29,655 nt of DNA, from assembly GCA_002316235.1 (NCBI GenBank), contig DCDD01000071.1:1-29655 (forward strand), given 5' to 3'. Positions within the stretch are counted from its first letter, which is position 1; every line of letters begins with the position of its first letter. This document shows, in pieces, positions 1 to 6,766 of this stretch. Under the pieces are notes generated by a model. It saw nothing but the letters and a program-made list of their open reading frames with translations. It was not told where the DNA came from and did no database searches. The position numbers and the translations under genes are program-made. This stretch comes from Bacteroidales bacterium UBA1064 (lineage in GTDB: Bacteria > Bacteroidota > Bacteroidia > Bacteroidales > Tenuifilaceae).

Positions 1-171
1 CAGAAAGCTCATTTTACAGGACATGCAAGTTGATATATCAACGCTATTTTATTTGGTTTTATAATAAACTGATAATCTTTTGTTTATTAATATATGTTAA
101 TCTAATATTTTATAAAGAAATAAATTGTGGCTGTATTTTGAACAGTAAAATAGTTAAAATAACATTATAAA

Positions 172-235
172 TACCTACTATCCAGATATATTGTTCTATT
201 TAAATAATGTTTAAATAGAACTGTAGGAGTAGGTA
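172..235. repeat. Nested inverted repeat / stem-loop
   Basis: The inner arms GTTCTATTTAAA (193-204) and TTTAAATAGAAC (210-221) are perfectly complementary over 12 bp around a 5-nt loop. The outer arms TACCTACT (172-179) and AGTAGGTA (228-235) add 8 bp, with unpaired stretches between inner and outer parts. No T-tract follows directly on either strand, so it is not a standard terminator. It could be a structured RNA, an operator cluster or a decayed element end. Confidence 0.6.
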
Positions 236-384
236 GCCTAAAGTGCTATAAAATATCCCGATTCAAGCAGGTTAAGCGTGGCTAAAATAAGCGTAGCTTC
301 ATTTTTAGGCATAAAGAATAGAGTTTACCCCGCTACTATGGGAACTAACTATTTTTAAAAACTTCAGCCCTAAATTTTTATTGG

Positions 385-396
385 TTACATATGTAA
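385..396. promoter_or_regulatory. Perfect palindrome upstream of the regulator promoter, possible operator
   Basis: TTACATATGTAA is self-complementary and ends 12 nt before the proposed -33 box at 409. A short dyad just upstream of the promoter of a Cro/C1-type regulator gene is a plausible autoregulatory site. The position is observed; the function is inferred. Confidence 0.35.
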
Positions 397-408
397 TCGT
401 TTTAAAAT

Positions 409-439
409 TTTGATTTGCCGGTTATAAAATTTACATTTG
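409..439 (+). promoter_or_regulatory. Bacteroidota-type promoter of the HTH regulator gene
   Basis: TTTG at 409-412, a 19-nt spacer, then TACATTTG at 432-439 match the Bacteroidota sigma-ABfr consensus TTTG-N19-TAnnTTTG. Transcription would start near 446, leaving a leader of about 23 nt before the ATG at 469. Confidence 0.65.
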
Positions 440-468
440 TATGCTCAACGTTAAAATCAGATCGCTAA

Positions 469-933
469 ATGGAGATGAAGGATAGAATACGGTTATTGCT
501 GGATGCAGAAAAAATTAACTCGGCTAAATTTGCCGAAGCAATAGAAGTGCAAAGAAGCGCTGTTTCACACATACTAGCAGGCAGAAACAACCCCAGCTTT
601 GATATTATCCAGCGAATCGCCCAAAAGTTCCCCAAAATTAATCTTGAGTGGTTGATTACCGGAAAGGGAAGCATGTACAAAATCCCCGTTCAACGATCAA
701 TTTTTGATACGGACGATTCAATTAATCAACCAGGTAAAACAGCCCCTACGGCAAATTTGACAGAAAGTCGAACGATTACAAATGTAAACAACAGGGGTGA
801 GGGTGGAAAAATTTTATCCGGTCGATATGAAGGTGCCGATTCGGAGGATACCTCAAAAGAACTTACGGTGCAAAAAATTGTTATATTTTATTCTGACCGC
901 ACGTTTGTGGAGTATAGGCCATCAATATCCTGA
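469..933 (+). CDS. Small HTH (XRE/Cro-C1 type) transcriptional regulator
   Basis: The 154-residue protein has an N-terminal five-helix Cro/C1-type DNA-binding domain at about residues 3-70. The turn region AEAIEVQRSAVSHILAGRN is a typical recognition-helix segment, and the domain ends in NLEWLITGKG, a common ending for XRE proteins in Bacteroidota. Residues 75-130 are polar and look disordered. A short charged C-terminal segment with hydrophobic stretches (VQKIVIFYSDRTFVEY) may form beta strands for dimerisation or ligand contact. An in-frame ATG at 475 is an alternative start two codons in. The gene has its own promoter at 409-439 and lies 42 nt before pyrD in the same direction. A palindrome just upstream suggests autoregulation. 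The targets are unknown; the neighbouring pyrD/selenium genes are only a guess. Confidence 0.85.
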   Translation: MEMKDRIRLLLDAEKINSAKFAEAIEVQRSAVSHILAGRNNPSFDIIQRIAQKFPKINLEWLITGKGSMYKIPVQRSIFDTDDSINQPGKTAPTANLTESRTITNVNNRGEGGKILSGRYEGADSEDTSKELTVQKIVIFYSDRTFVEYRPSIS

Positions 934-953
934 ATTTTCTCTTTCAATTTTCT

Positions 954-961
954 TACTTTTG
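954..961 (+). promoter_or_regulatory. Possible -7 box for pyrD
   Basis: TACTTTTG fits TAnnTTTG and lies 14 nt before the pyrD ATG at 976, so the transcript would be nearly leaderless. No TTTG is present at the expected upstream spacing, so this is weak. pyrD could instead be transcribed from the regulator promoter at 409-439. Confidence 0.3.
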
Positions 962-975
962 TAGAAAATTTGGTC

Positions 976-2031
976 ATGTACAAATCCATTTTTAGGAAGT
1001 TGCTATTTATTTTTCCACCCGAAACCGTTCACAAGCTGGTTGTTTCCCTCATAAAATTTTTTTTCAAAATTCCTGGAGCAAGAAATGCTTTTAGGAGAAT
1101 TTTTTCCAATAGAAATGAGGCATGTTTAGAAAGAGAAGTAATAGGCTTAAAATTTTCTAACCCGGTAGGACTTGCTGCTGGATTCGATAAAAATGCCGAA
1201 TTTTTTAACGAATTTTCTTCATTTGGATTTTCGTTTATCGAAATCGGCACGGTTACGCCAGAACCCCAACCCGGGAACAGCAGACCTCGCCTTTTTAGAC
1301 TTTTACCCGATAATGCGTTGGTTAACCGAATGGGGCTAAACAATAAGGGAGTTAACTATGTTAAGTCGAGATTGCAGCACAAGGAAAACCAAGGTTTAAT
1401 TATTGGTGGAAATATTGGAAAGAACTCATCTACGCATAATAGTAATGCCGTTTCCGACTACATTGCATGCTTTAATGAGCTTTACTCATTTGTTGACTAT
1501 GTTGCCGTTAACCTTAGCTGCCCGAATGTTCATAACCTCAGCGACCTACAAAATCCCGATAGCGTGAAGCTAATTATTGAATCGCTGGTTAATGAAAGGG
1601 CAAAATTTCCTTCGAAAAAGCCTATTCTCCTCAAGGTCTCGCCCGACTTGAGCCCTGAACAGCTTAACCAAACAATTGATGCAGCTGAAGAGGCTGGTGT
1701 GGATGGCTATATCGCCACCAATACCACTACTGGACGTAACAACCTTAAAACTAAAAAAAGCGAACTCGAGAAGATTGGGAGAGGAGGACTTAGCGGCAAG
1801 CCGCTCCGCGATGTTTCAACTGAGGTTATCCGCTTCATAAACCAAAAACTTGACGGGAAAAAGCCGATAATTGGCGTTGGGGGTATTTTCACCCCAATGG
1901 ATGCGTTGGAAAAACTTGAAGCTGGAGCATCGCTGGTTCAAGTATACACAGGTTTCATATATGAGGGTCCATTTATTGTTAAGAGAATAAATAAGCTATT
2001 GATAAATAAAATGTTTAACACATATATATAA
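976..2031 (+). CDS. pyrD: Dihydroorotate dehydrogenase, class 2-like (quinone-dependent type)
   Basis: This enzyme oxidises dihydroorotate to orotate in pyrimidine synthesis, using FMN and passing electrons to membrane quinone. I start it at the ATG at 976, giving 351 aa; an in-frame TTG at 970 is less likely. The amphipathic N-terminal segment (residues 1-40), typical of membrane-associated class 2 enzymes, is present. It is followed by GLAAGFDKN (66-73), GLNNKG (120-125), the active-site loop NLSCPN (179-184), NTTTGRN and the FMN-phosphate region GVGGI. The active-site base position is Cys182, where E. coli PyrD (Ser175) and human DHODH (Ser215) have Ser; Cys is the class 1 residue. The frame stops 6 nt before yedF, so the two are probably cotranscribed. 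The class assignment rests on the N-terminal extension and overall similarity. Confidence 0.95.
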   Translation: MYKSIFRKLLFIFPPETVHKLVVSLIKFFFKIPGARNAFRRIFSNRNEACLEREVIGLKFSNPVGLAAGFDKNAEFFNEFSSFGFSFIEIGTVTPEPQPGNSRPRLFRLLPDNALVNRMGLNNKGVNYVKSRLQHKENQGLIIGGNIGKNSSTHNSNAVSDYIACFNELYSFVDYVAVNLSCPNVHNLSDLQNPDSVKLIIESLVNERAKFPSKKPILLKVSPDLSPEQLNQTIDAAEEAGVDGYIATNTTTGRNNLKTKKSELEKIGRGGLSGKPLRDVSTEVIRFINQKLDGKKPIIGVGGIFTPMDALEKLEAGASLVQVYTGFIYEGPFIVKRINKLLINKMFNTYI

Positions 2032-2037
2032 ATAGAA

Positions 2038-2658
2038 ATGGCTAAACTTGTTGATTGCAGGGGAATGGTCTGCCCCCAACCCCTGGTTGAAACCAGGCGG
2101 GAAATCAAGAAATCTAATCCTGGTGAGGCCATAACGGTGGTGGTGGATAATAGCACTTCACTTAAAAATATCCTCCGTTTTTTAGAGGACAATGGGGTTG
2201 AATGCGTTGTGAAGCAAGAAGCAGAAAGCAGCTCAATTACCTTTAATGTTCCTCTACAAATGACTCAACCGGATAAGAGAGCAGAGGAATACTGCGATGT
2301 TTCTCCCAAACCTGATGTCAATTCCGGTTTTATCGTACTGCTGAATAGCGCCACAATGGGTAAGGGAAACGACGAGTTGGGTAAAATTCTTATGAAAGGG
2401 TTTCTCAGCACTCTTCTGGAGCTTAAAGCTACACCAACCGAAATAATCTGTTATAATAGTGCGGTAACCCTTGCCCTTAAAAGTTCCGACACTGCTGCAA
2501 CTCTTCAACAAATTTCTGAAAGGGGTATAAAAATTACTCTTTGTGGAACCTGCGTTGACTTCTACAACTTAAGGGACGATTTGGCCGTGGGCCAAATTTC
2601 CAATATGCTCTATATTGCCCAAAGGCTGTCATCGGGTGTGAGGATAATTCAACCCTAA
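2038..2658 (+). CDS. yedF: Selenium-metabolism sulfurtransferase-like protein YedF
   Basis: The protein has 206 aa in two domains. Residues 1-72 are a TusA/SirA-like fold with DCRGMVCPQP; Cys12 in the CPxP motif would carry a persulfide or selenopersulfide. Residues 95-206 are a DsrE/DsrF-like domain with a CGTC pair (Cys169, Cys172) followed by DFY. This two-domain form with the C-terminal CxxC is the one known to co-occur with selD (TIGRFAM selenium_YedF), unlike the single-domain YedF of many enterobacteria. It starts 6 nt after pyrD and precedes the desulfurase-like gene by 79 nt. The likely role is to accept activated selenium and hand it to SelD or a downstream enzyme. Family membership is clear; the biochemical step is inferred. 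Confidence 0.9.
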   Translation: MAKLVDCRGMVCPQPLVETRREIKKSNPGEAITVVVDNSTSLKNILRFLEDNGVECVVKQEAESSSITFNVPLQMTQPDKRAEEYCDVSPKPDVNSGFIVLLNSATMGKGNDELGKILMKGFLSTLLELKATPTEIICYNSAVTLALKSSDTAATLQQISERGIKITLCGTCVDFYNLRDDLAVGQISNMLYIAQRLSSGVRIIQP

Positions 2659-2737
2659 TATTATTCATATCATTTTTATTTCTAGTTGATTACCTTATTA
2701 AACTGAAAGTAGTTAATTAGGTAGATTAAGTAATAAA

Positions 2738-3862
2738 ATGAACCTGTACTTCGATAACTCATCAACAAGCTTCCCTAAACCCGAAGGGGTTAGCCAATCC
2801 ATCAACGAATACTTTAGCCATGGTGGTACCTATGGAAGAGCAGCCTACAATCGTGTTATCGAGGTTTCCCGTAAGGTTGAATCTACCCGTAGCCTATTGG
2901 CCAACCTTATTGGAACCAGCCTTGCCCCCAATGTGGTTTTTACTTCAAATGCCACTCATGCTATTAACTTGTTTATCAGAGGAATGCGATACCCCAAAAA
3001 GAAGGTAATTATTTCTCCACTTGAGCATAACGCCGTTTGCAGGCCTCTACAATACTTATTCCAGACTGCAGGGGTCGGAGTTGATACTTTCCCTCATCAT
3101 CCCGATGGGAGAATTGATATTCAAAAAGCCGCTAAGGTTAACTTTGCAAGCTACGATTTGGGAATTATCAACCATGTAAGCAACGTGAATGGGGTAATTC
3201 AGCCCATAAAGGAGATAAAAAGGTTAATGGGTAACACCCCACTCCTGGTTGACGCCAGCCAGTCGGCCGGGAGGGTCGAGATAAGAGCTGACGAATGGAA
3301 GCTAGATGCTTTAGCTCTTACCGGCCATAAGGGTATCATGGGGCCAACTGGAACCGGTGCCCTATTCATCCGCAATCCCGACATGGCCGATCCTTTAATT
3401 TTCGGTGGAACAGGATCAAATTCCGAGAGCTACCTGCAACCCATCGACCTACCCGATAGGTTTGAAGCCGGAACACCTAATATCGTCGGAATCTACGGTT
3501 TATGGGGAGCTTTATCATCGGGTATGGGCTACTCTTTTAAACGCGAGCACTTCGTAGAGCTCCTGCACGAAATTTCTACATTTTCTTCCTTTAAACTTTT
3601 GGCGGCTGACGACACGGACTTCCAATCGGACGTCTTCTCCATTAAACCCCTTGGAATGGAGGTGTCAGAACTTGCTCGCATTCTCTTTGAAAAATTCTCG
3701 GTTGAAACCCGAAGTGGGCTACACTGTGCACCTCTTGCCCATCGCACGTTGGGAACTTTTACTACCGGAGCCGTACGGTTTTCCCTGTCAAAGTTTCATA
3801 CTGATAACGACCTCGACTACTTGCATAGCTGCTTAAAAAAAATTGATGAGGGAAGAAGCTAA
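2738..3862 (+). CDS. Class V aminotransferase, cysteine desulfurase / selenocysteine lyase-like, selenium-cluster type
   Basis: This 374-aa PLP enzyme starts with YFDNSSTSFPKP, typical of the cysteine desulfurase family found beside selD (TIGR01977-like). Visible active-site residues are His97 (EHNAV), Asp172 and Gln175 (VDASQSAG), the PLP lysine Lys198 in TGHKG, and the catalytic Cys330 in RSGLHCAPLAH. It would release sulfur or selenium from cysteine or selenocysteine onto Cys330. Its place between yedF and selD favours a selenocysteine or selenium-delivery role over Fe-S assembly, and no iscU or sufE homologue is nearby. Its 3' end overlaps the next gene by 17 nt, suggesting translational coupling. 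True substrate preference cannot be read from sequence. Confidence 0.9.
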   Translation: MNLYFDNSSTSFPKPEGVSQSINEYFSHGGTYGRAAYNRVIEVSRKVESTRSLLANLIGTSLAPNVVFTSNATHAINLFIRGMRYPKKKVIISPLEHNAVCRPLQYLFQTAGVGVDTFPHHPDGRIDIQKAAKVNFASYDLGIINHVSNVNGVIQPIKEIKRLMGNTPLLVDASQSAGRVEIRADEWKLDALALTGHKGIMGPTGTGALFIRNPDMADPLIFGGTGSNSESYLQPIDLPDRFEAGTPNIVGIYGLWGALSSGMGYSFKREHFVELLHEISTFSSFKLLAADDTDFQSDVFSIKPLGMEVSELARILFEKFSVETRSGLHCAPLAHRTLGTFTTGAVRFSLSKFHTDNDLDYLHSCLKKIDEGRS

Positions 3863-4085
3863 CACAGGATTTACAATTCTCATATTCAGCAACATCCACC
3901 AGGTAATGCATGCCGAAAAGATTATTGCTGACAAGGGTTATCCGTACAGAATAGTCCCCGTTCCATCAAACCTCAGCTCGGAATGTGGTTTATGTATAAG
4001 AATTGAAAGTTCATATTTGGATAGCATTCTATCAGATTTACAGAATATTAAGGTCGAGATTCATACCCTAAATAATGAACCTTAA
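3846..4085 (+). CDS. DUF3343 family putative Se/S carrier protein
   Basis: This is a 79-residue protein from the ATG at 3846; an in-frame TTG at 3843 would add one residue. It starts inside the end of the desulfurase-like gene (17-nt overlap). The fold looks like a small alpha-beta protein, with strand TILIFSN, a helix containing HAEKI, strand YRIVPVP, and a conserved SSECGLCIRI with Cys47 and Cys50 as a CxxC pair. DUF3343 proteins are annotated as putative Se/S carriers because they recur next to YedF, this desulfurase family and SelD. The CxxC is a reasonable site for transient selenium binding. It ends 29 nt before selD. The carrier function is inferred from the motif and neighbourhood. 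Confidence 0.85.
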   Translation: MREEANTGFTILIFSNIHQVMHAEKIIADKGYPYRIVPVPSNLSSECGLCIRIESSYLDSILSDLQNIKVEIHTLNNEP

Positions 4086-4114
4086 CCACCTTTAAAAAGA
4101 ATATAAATTACAAG

Positions 4115-5152
4115 ATGATGGAAGAATTTGACTTACTATCAACCGTGGAGCAGGGGGGATGTTCCTCCAAGATTCCTGCTGCATTGCTCGAATCCCTTCT
4201 TCCCGCATTGCCAAAGCTTGTTGATGAAAACATTCTGGTTGATTTTAGCTCCCATGATGATGCCGGGGTTTACCGGATTTCAGACGATTTTGCGCTGATT
4301 CTAACTACCGATTTTTTCCCTCCGGTTTGTTCCGATCCTTTTGAGTTTGGCCAAATATCCGCAGCAAATTCTATTAGCGATGTATACGCGATGGGGGGAG
4401 AGCCATTCCTCGCCCTTAACATTTCTATGTTCCCCTCTTCCAGGATACCCATTGATGTTTACAAGTCTATACTTGAAGGGGCCGCTTCAAAAGCGCTGGA
4501 GGCAAATGTTGCAATCATCGGAGGTCATACCATTGATGATTTCCCCCCAAAATTTGGCTTGGCTGTTGTTGGCCGTGTTGATCCTAAGCGGTTGGTTACC
4601 AACTCCGGGCTTCGCCCTGGTGATAAGCTGATTCTCACCAAGCCCCTGGGAACCGGCATTACCGTAGCGGCAAAACGGCTTAAAATGGTTACAGACGAAT
4701 CGTACCGAATTGCCATTCAATGGATGAAAACATTAAACGACAGAGCCTGCAGCGTTATGAAAAAATATCATGTTACCGGGGCAACCGATATTACCGGCTT
4801 TGGGCTTTTAGGTCATTTGCTTCGAATGGCCAGGTCCAGCAGAGTAAACATTTCAATCCAAGCCGGCACGCTTCCGGTTCTGCCCGGAGTTACCAGCCTG
4901 GTGAACGATGGCTGCATTCCCGGTGCAGCCTTCCGCAACCTGGAGTATGTAGAAAACGATGTAACCTTCACCCGCGTTGACTACGACTTAAAAATGATAA
5001 TGGTTGATGCTCAAACATCAGGAGGCCTGCTGATGGGAGTTCAGGACGAATTTGCCAATCAAACCCTTCAGGAGCTGACTGATGCTGGACTTTGCTACTC
5101 CAGAATTATTGGCGAGGTGGGAGAGGGGAATGGTAAAATTTTCGTTTCTTGA
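4115..5152 (+). CDS. selD: Selenide, water dikinase (selenophosphate synthetase)
   Basis: SelD makes selenophosphate from selenide and ATP. At 345 aa it is close to the E. coli enzyme (347 aa). The catalytic loop reads GGCSSKI: Cys16 occupies the Cys17/Sec position and Lys19 matches essential Lys20, while the second E. coli cysteine (Cys19) is Ser here. Also visible are DDAGVY, the metal-binding TTDFFPP, AANSISDVYAMGGEP, IIGGHTIDD, the phosphate loop KPLGTGI and TDITGFGLLGH. ATG at 4115 or 4118 could start it. It ends the yedF-desulfurase-DUF3343-selD run. No selA, selB or selenouridine synthase gene lies within view, so the product may feed selenocysteine, selenouridine or the selenium-molybdenum cofactor. 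Confidence 0.95.
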   Translation: MMEEFDLLSTVEQGGCSSKIPAALLESLLPALPKLVDENILVDFSSHDDAGVYRISDDFALILTTDFFPPVCSDPFEFGQISAANSISDVYAMGGEPFLALNISMFPSSRIPIDVYKSILEGAASKALEANVAIIGGHTIDDFPPKFGLAVVGRVDPKRLVTNSGLRPGDKLILTKPLGTGITVAAKRLKMVTDESYRIAIQWMKTLNDRACSVMKKYHVTGATDITGFGLLGHLLRMARSSRVNISIQAGTLPVLPGVTSLVNDGCIPGAAFRNLEYVENDVTFTRVDYDLKMIMVDAQTSGGLLMGVQDEFANQTLQELTDAGLCYSRIIGEVGEGNGKIFVS

Positions 5153-5341
5153 TGGTTATTGGTAATCATAACAAACATACATTTTATAATAAATATTTGA
5201 ATATCAATATAATATGAATTTTTTTCGAAGTAGAAATGGATATTGTAGCAGCAGGTAGTAAAATTTGAATTTACAGTGCAATGTTGTCATGCAATAATGC
5301 TGGAATAAGAGGTCATTAGGTCGTTTACTAAATCAAATTTT

Positions 5342-6232
5342 ATGAAGCTTACAAAGGATTCCTGGATTACGTTTACAATCGAACGACTCGTTGAAATTCC
5401 TCAGGCAGGATATTACTACCGTTTGCTTCATGAATCGGGACAAAAATTTCTTCTGCCTGCCCAGTACTACACTCATTATAACCTTGTAGTTGGAAGCACA
5501 GTCAGCTGCCGGGTTGATAAGATTAACTGCATGGGGAAAGTATTCCTTGAACCAAAACATCCTTACTATGAAGTTAACATGGTTTACAACTTCGATTTTG
5601 TAGCCATGAATAATTCTTTTGTTAAGGGTGTTGCCGAGCTGGTTGTAAGGGACATTTTTAACGAGACCTACACGTTATTCCTTCCTGCTGAGGTCTGCTC
5701 AAAAATATCAAACATGGTTCCTCTTAGGGTACTCAACATAAGGAAGGGGAGGTTACAGCTGCAGCTTGCAGGAGCAACAGGTAGCTGCAAGGAATTTGAG
5801 GAAAACGAAATCATTGACCTTACTATTGAGACGGTTGTTGAAATTAATGGAGAAAAATTCTTTTTTCTAAGCCATAGCAGCGGGTGTTTTGCTTTATTAA
5901 AAGTAAAGTACTACCTTCATTACGATTTTGAAGTTGGAAAGCAAGTTAGCTGCCAGTATATTGGGATAAAACCAGACGGAACCTTAAGAGTTGAGCCTCC
6001 AAACCCTTTCTACAGGGTAGGTGATACCTATAACTTTACGGTTAGCAGTGTAGGTACAGAAAGCAACGCTGATGGTGAAACAGCTAGCTATGCAACAGTT
6101 TTCGATATATATGGGATGAAGTGTGGTTTTGTTGTTCCTGCAGGCAGTAAGGTGCAACCCGATCAAGTCATACTATGTAAAGTTGTAGGGTACAAAAAAG
6201 GACGACCCATGCTTATGATCGTCCAAAAATGA
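5342..6232 (+). CDS. Unrecognised 296-aa protein with a tandem AB-AB duplicated beta-rich architecture
   Basis: I do not recognise this family. It is soluble (no signal peptide or membrane segment), beta-rich and internally duplicated. Residues 42-84 and 190-232 align without gaps, sharing YY-HY, VG, VSC, EP, P-Y-V and YNF. Between them are two less similar stretches (about 81-145 and 229-296), each ending in a KGR motif followed by alternating hydrophobics (KGRLQLQL, KGRPMLMI), as in the last strand of S1/OB-type domains. The architecture is therefore A1 (8-80), B1 (81-145), A2 (157-228), B2 (229-296), with a repeat spacing of about 148 residues. Cysteines recur in the VSC positions (56, 204). 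It follows selD by 189 nt on the same strand and faces the minus-strand gene at 6256. Four OB-like folds binding nucleic acid is a guess; a tie to selenium is unproven. Confidence 0.75.
   Translation: MKLTKDSWITFTIERLVEIPQAGYYYRLLHESGQKFLLPAQYYTHYNLVVGSTVSCRVDKINCMGKVFLEPKHPYYEVNMVYNFDFVAMNNSFVKGVAELVVRDIFNETYTLFLPAEVCSKISNMVPLRVLNIRKGRLQLQLAGATGSCKEFEENEIIDLTIETVVEINGEKFFFLSHSSGCFALLKVKYYLHYDFEVGKQVSCQYIGIKPDGTLRVEPPNPFYRVGDTYNFTVSSVGTESNADGETASYATVFDIYGMKCGFVVPAGSKVQPDQVILCKVVGYKKGRPMLMIVQK
6194..6224 (-). terminator. Rho-independent terminator of the acidic-protein gene, inside the convergent CDS end
   Basis: Read on the minus strand, GGACGA (6224-6219) pairs with TCGTCC (6205-6200) and is followed by six T (6199-6194). 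It lies about 30 nt past the stop of the minus-strand gene and within the last codons of the plus-strand gene. On the plus strand no T-tract follows. Confidence 0.6.
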
Positions 6233-6255
6233 GAGCATATACCAGTTAAGTCAAC

Positions 6256-6588
6256 CTATAAATCATCGCTCATTTCCTCGGATGGCTCATCCTCTTCATT
6301 CATATCGTCCGGAAAGGCATCGTTTTCGCTACCAATGTCATCGCTTAAGCCTCCAAAAAATTCCTTTTCGTCTTCCTCATCCTTTATTTTAGAGTCGATT
6401 TTAACATTTACTTTTACCAGGTAGCTAGCATCATCGGAATCGAGGGTAACAGCAAAAAAATAATCACCTCCCGGCTTTTCCACCTTAATTACATGATTCT
6501 GATATCCATGTGGATATTTTTGCTTAAAAAGTTCCAATAGCTCCGGTGAAAGATCACCAAATTTGATAACAACTCTTTTCTTAGTCAT
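6256..6588 (-). CDS. Small conserved protein with acidic C-terminal tail
   Basis: I start it at the ATG reading MTKKRVVIKF, giving 110 aa. The frame extends 16 codons upstream (to 6636), but that part runs through the likely promoter box at 6619-6626 and looks unlike protein. Residues 1-65 form a compact domain (VVIKFGDLSPELLELFKQKY, then YFFAVTL and SYLVKVNVKI) of alternating charged and hydrophobic strands. Residues 66-110 are strongly acidic, rich in Asp/Glu with little else. I recall similar small acidic-tailed proteins in Bacteroidales but cannot name a function. The tail could be a flexible nucleic-acid mimic or interaction tail. Convergent with the duplicated protein; divergent from the thioredoxin-like gene at 6767. 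Confidence 0.75.
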   Translation of the reverse strand: MTKKRVVIKFGDLSPELLELFKQKYPHGYQNHVIKVEKPGGDYFFAVTLDSDDASYLVKVNVKIDSKIKDEEDEKEFFGGLSDDIGSENDAFPDDMNEEDEPSEEMSDDL

Positions 6589-6618
6589 ACCCTGAAAAAA
6601 ATTTTTGCAATTATACAC

Positions 6619-6626
6619 CAAAATTA
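6619..6626 (-). promoter_or_regulatory. Possible -7 box for the acidic-tail protein gene
   Basis: The minus strand reads TAATTTTG, matching TAnnTTTG, 30 nt before the start at 6588. No TTTG sits at 19-nt spacing upstream. Its position inside the longer reading frame supports the shorter start. Confidence 0.35.
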
Positions 6627-6694
6627 AATAATGCAAACGAGCCCTGTAAAAATAATTTCATTTTTTAATAGAAGCACAATCAGTAAACGATTAC

Positions 6695-6702
6695 TACCTT
6701 TG
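6695..6702 (+). promoter_or_regulatory. Possible -7 box for the thioredoxin-like gene
   Basis: TACCTTTG matches TAnnTTTG and lies 64 nt before the ATG at 6767. The upstream TTTG box is not evident. Confidence 0.35.
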
Positions 6703-6766
6703 GGTAGAATTTTATAGCAATGCTTTAATGCATTTTTTCTCAACATTAACTATTTAACATATCGTG

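Larger units (their letters stand above)
1..468. other. AT-rich non-coding left flank with several dyads
   Basis: No convincing coding frame occupies this stretch. It holds a 14-bp perfect palindrome at 29-42 (core TTGATATATCAA), a nested inverted repeat at 172-235, an imperfect 11-bp direct repeat at 273-283 and 288-298 (TAAGCGTGGCT / TAAGCGTAGCT), a 12-bp palindrome at 385-396, and a Bacteroidota promoter at 409-439 serving the regulator gene at 469. The left edge may include the upstream region of a gene outside the window. I recognise no rRNA, tRNA or transposon end in it. Confidence 0.6.

Noticed and set aside
2659..2737. Terminator between yedF and the desulfurase-like gene
   Set aside because: The 79-nt gap has only a loose inverted similarity (around 2688-2728) and no GC stem with a T-tract.
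4157..4177. Possible selenocysteine in SelD
   Set aside because: The catalytic codon encodes Cys, not UGA, and no SECIS-like element is needed.
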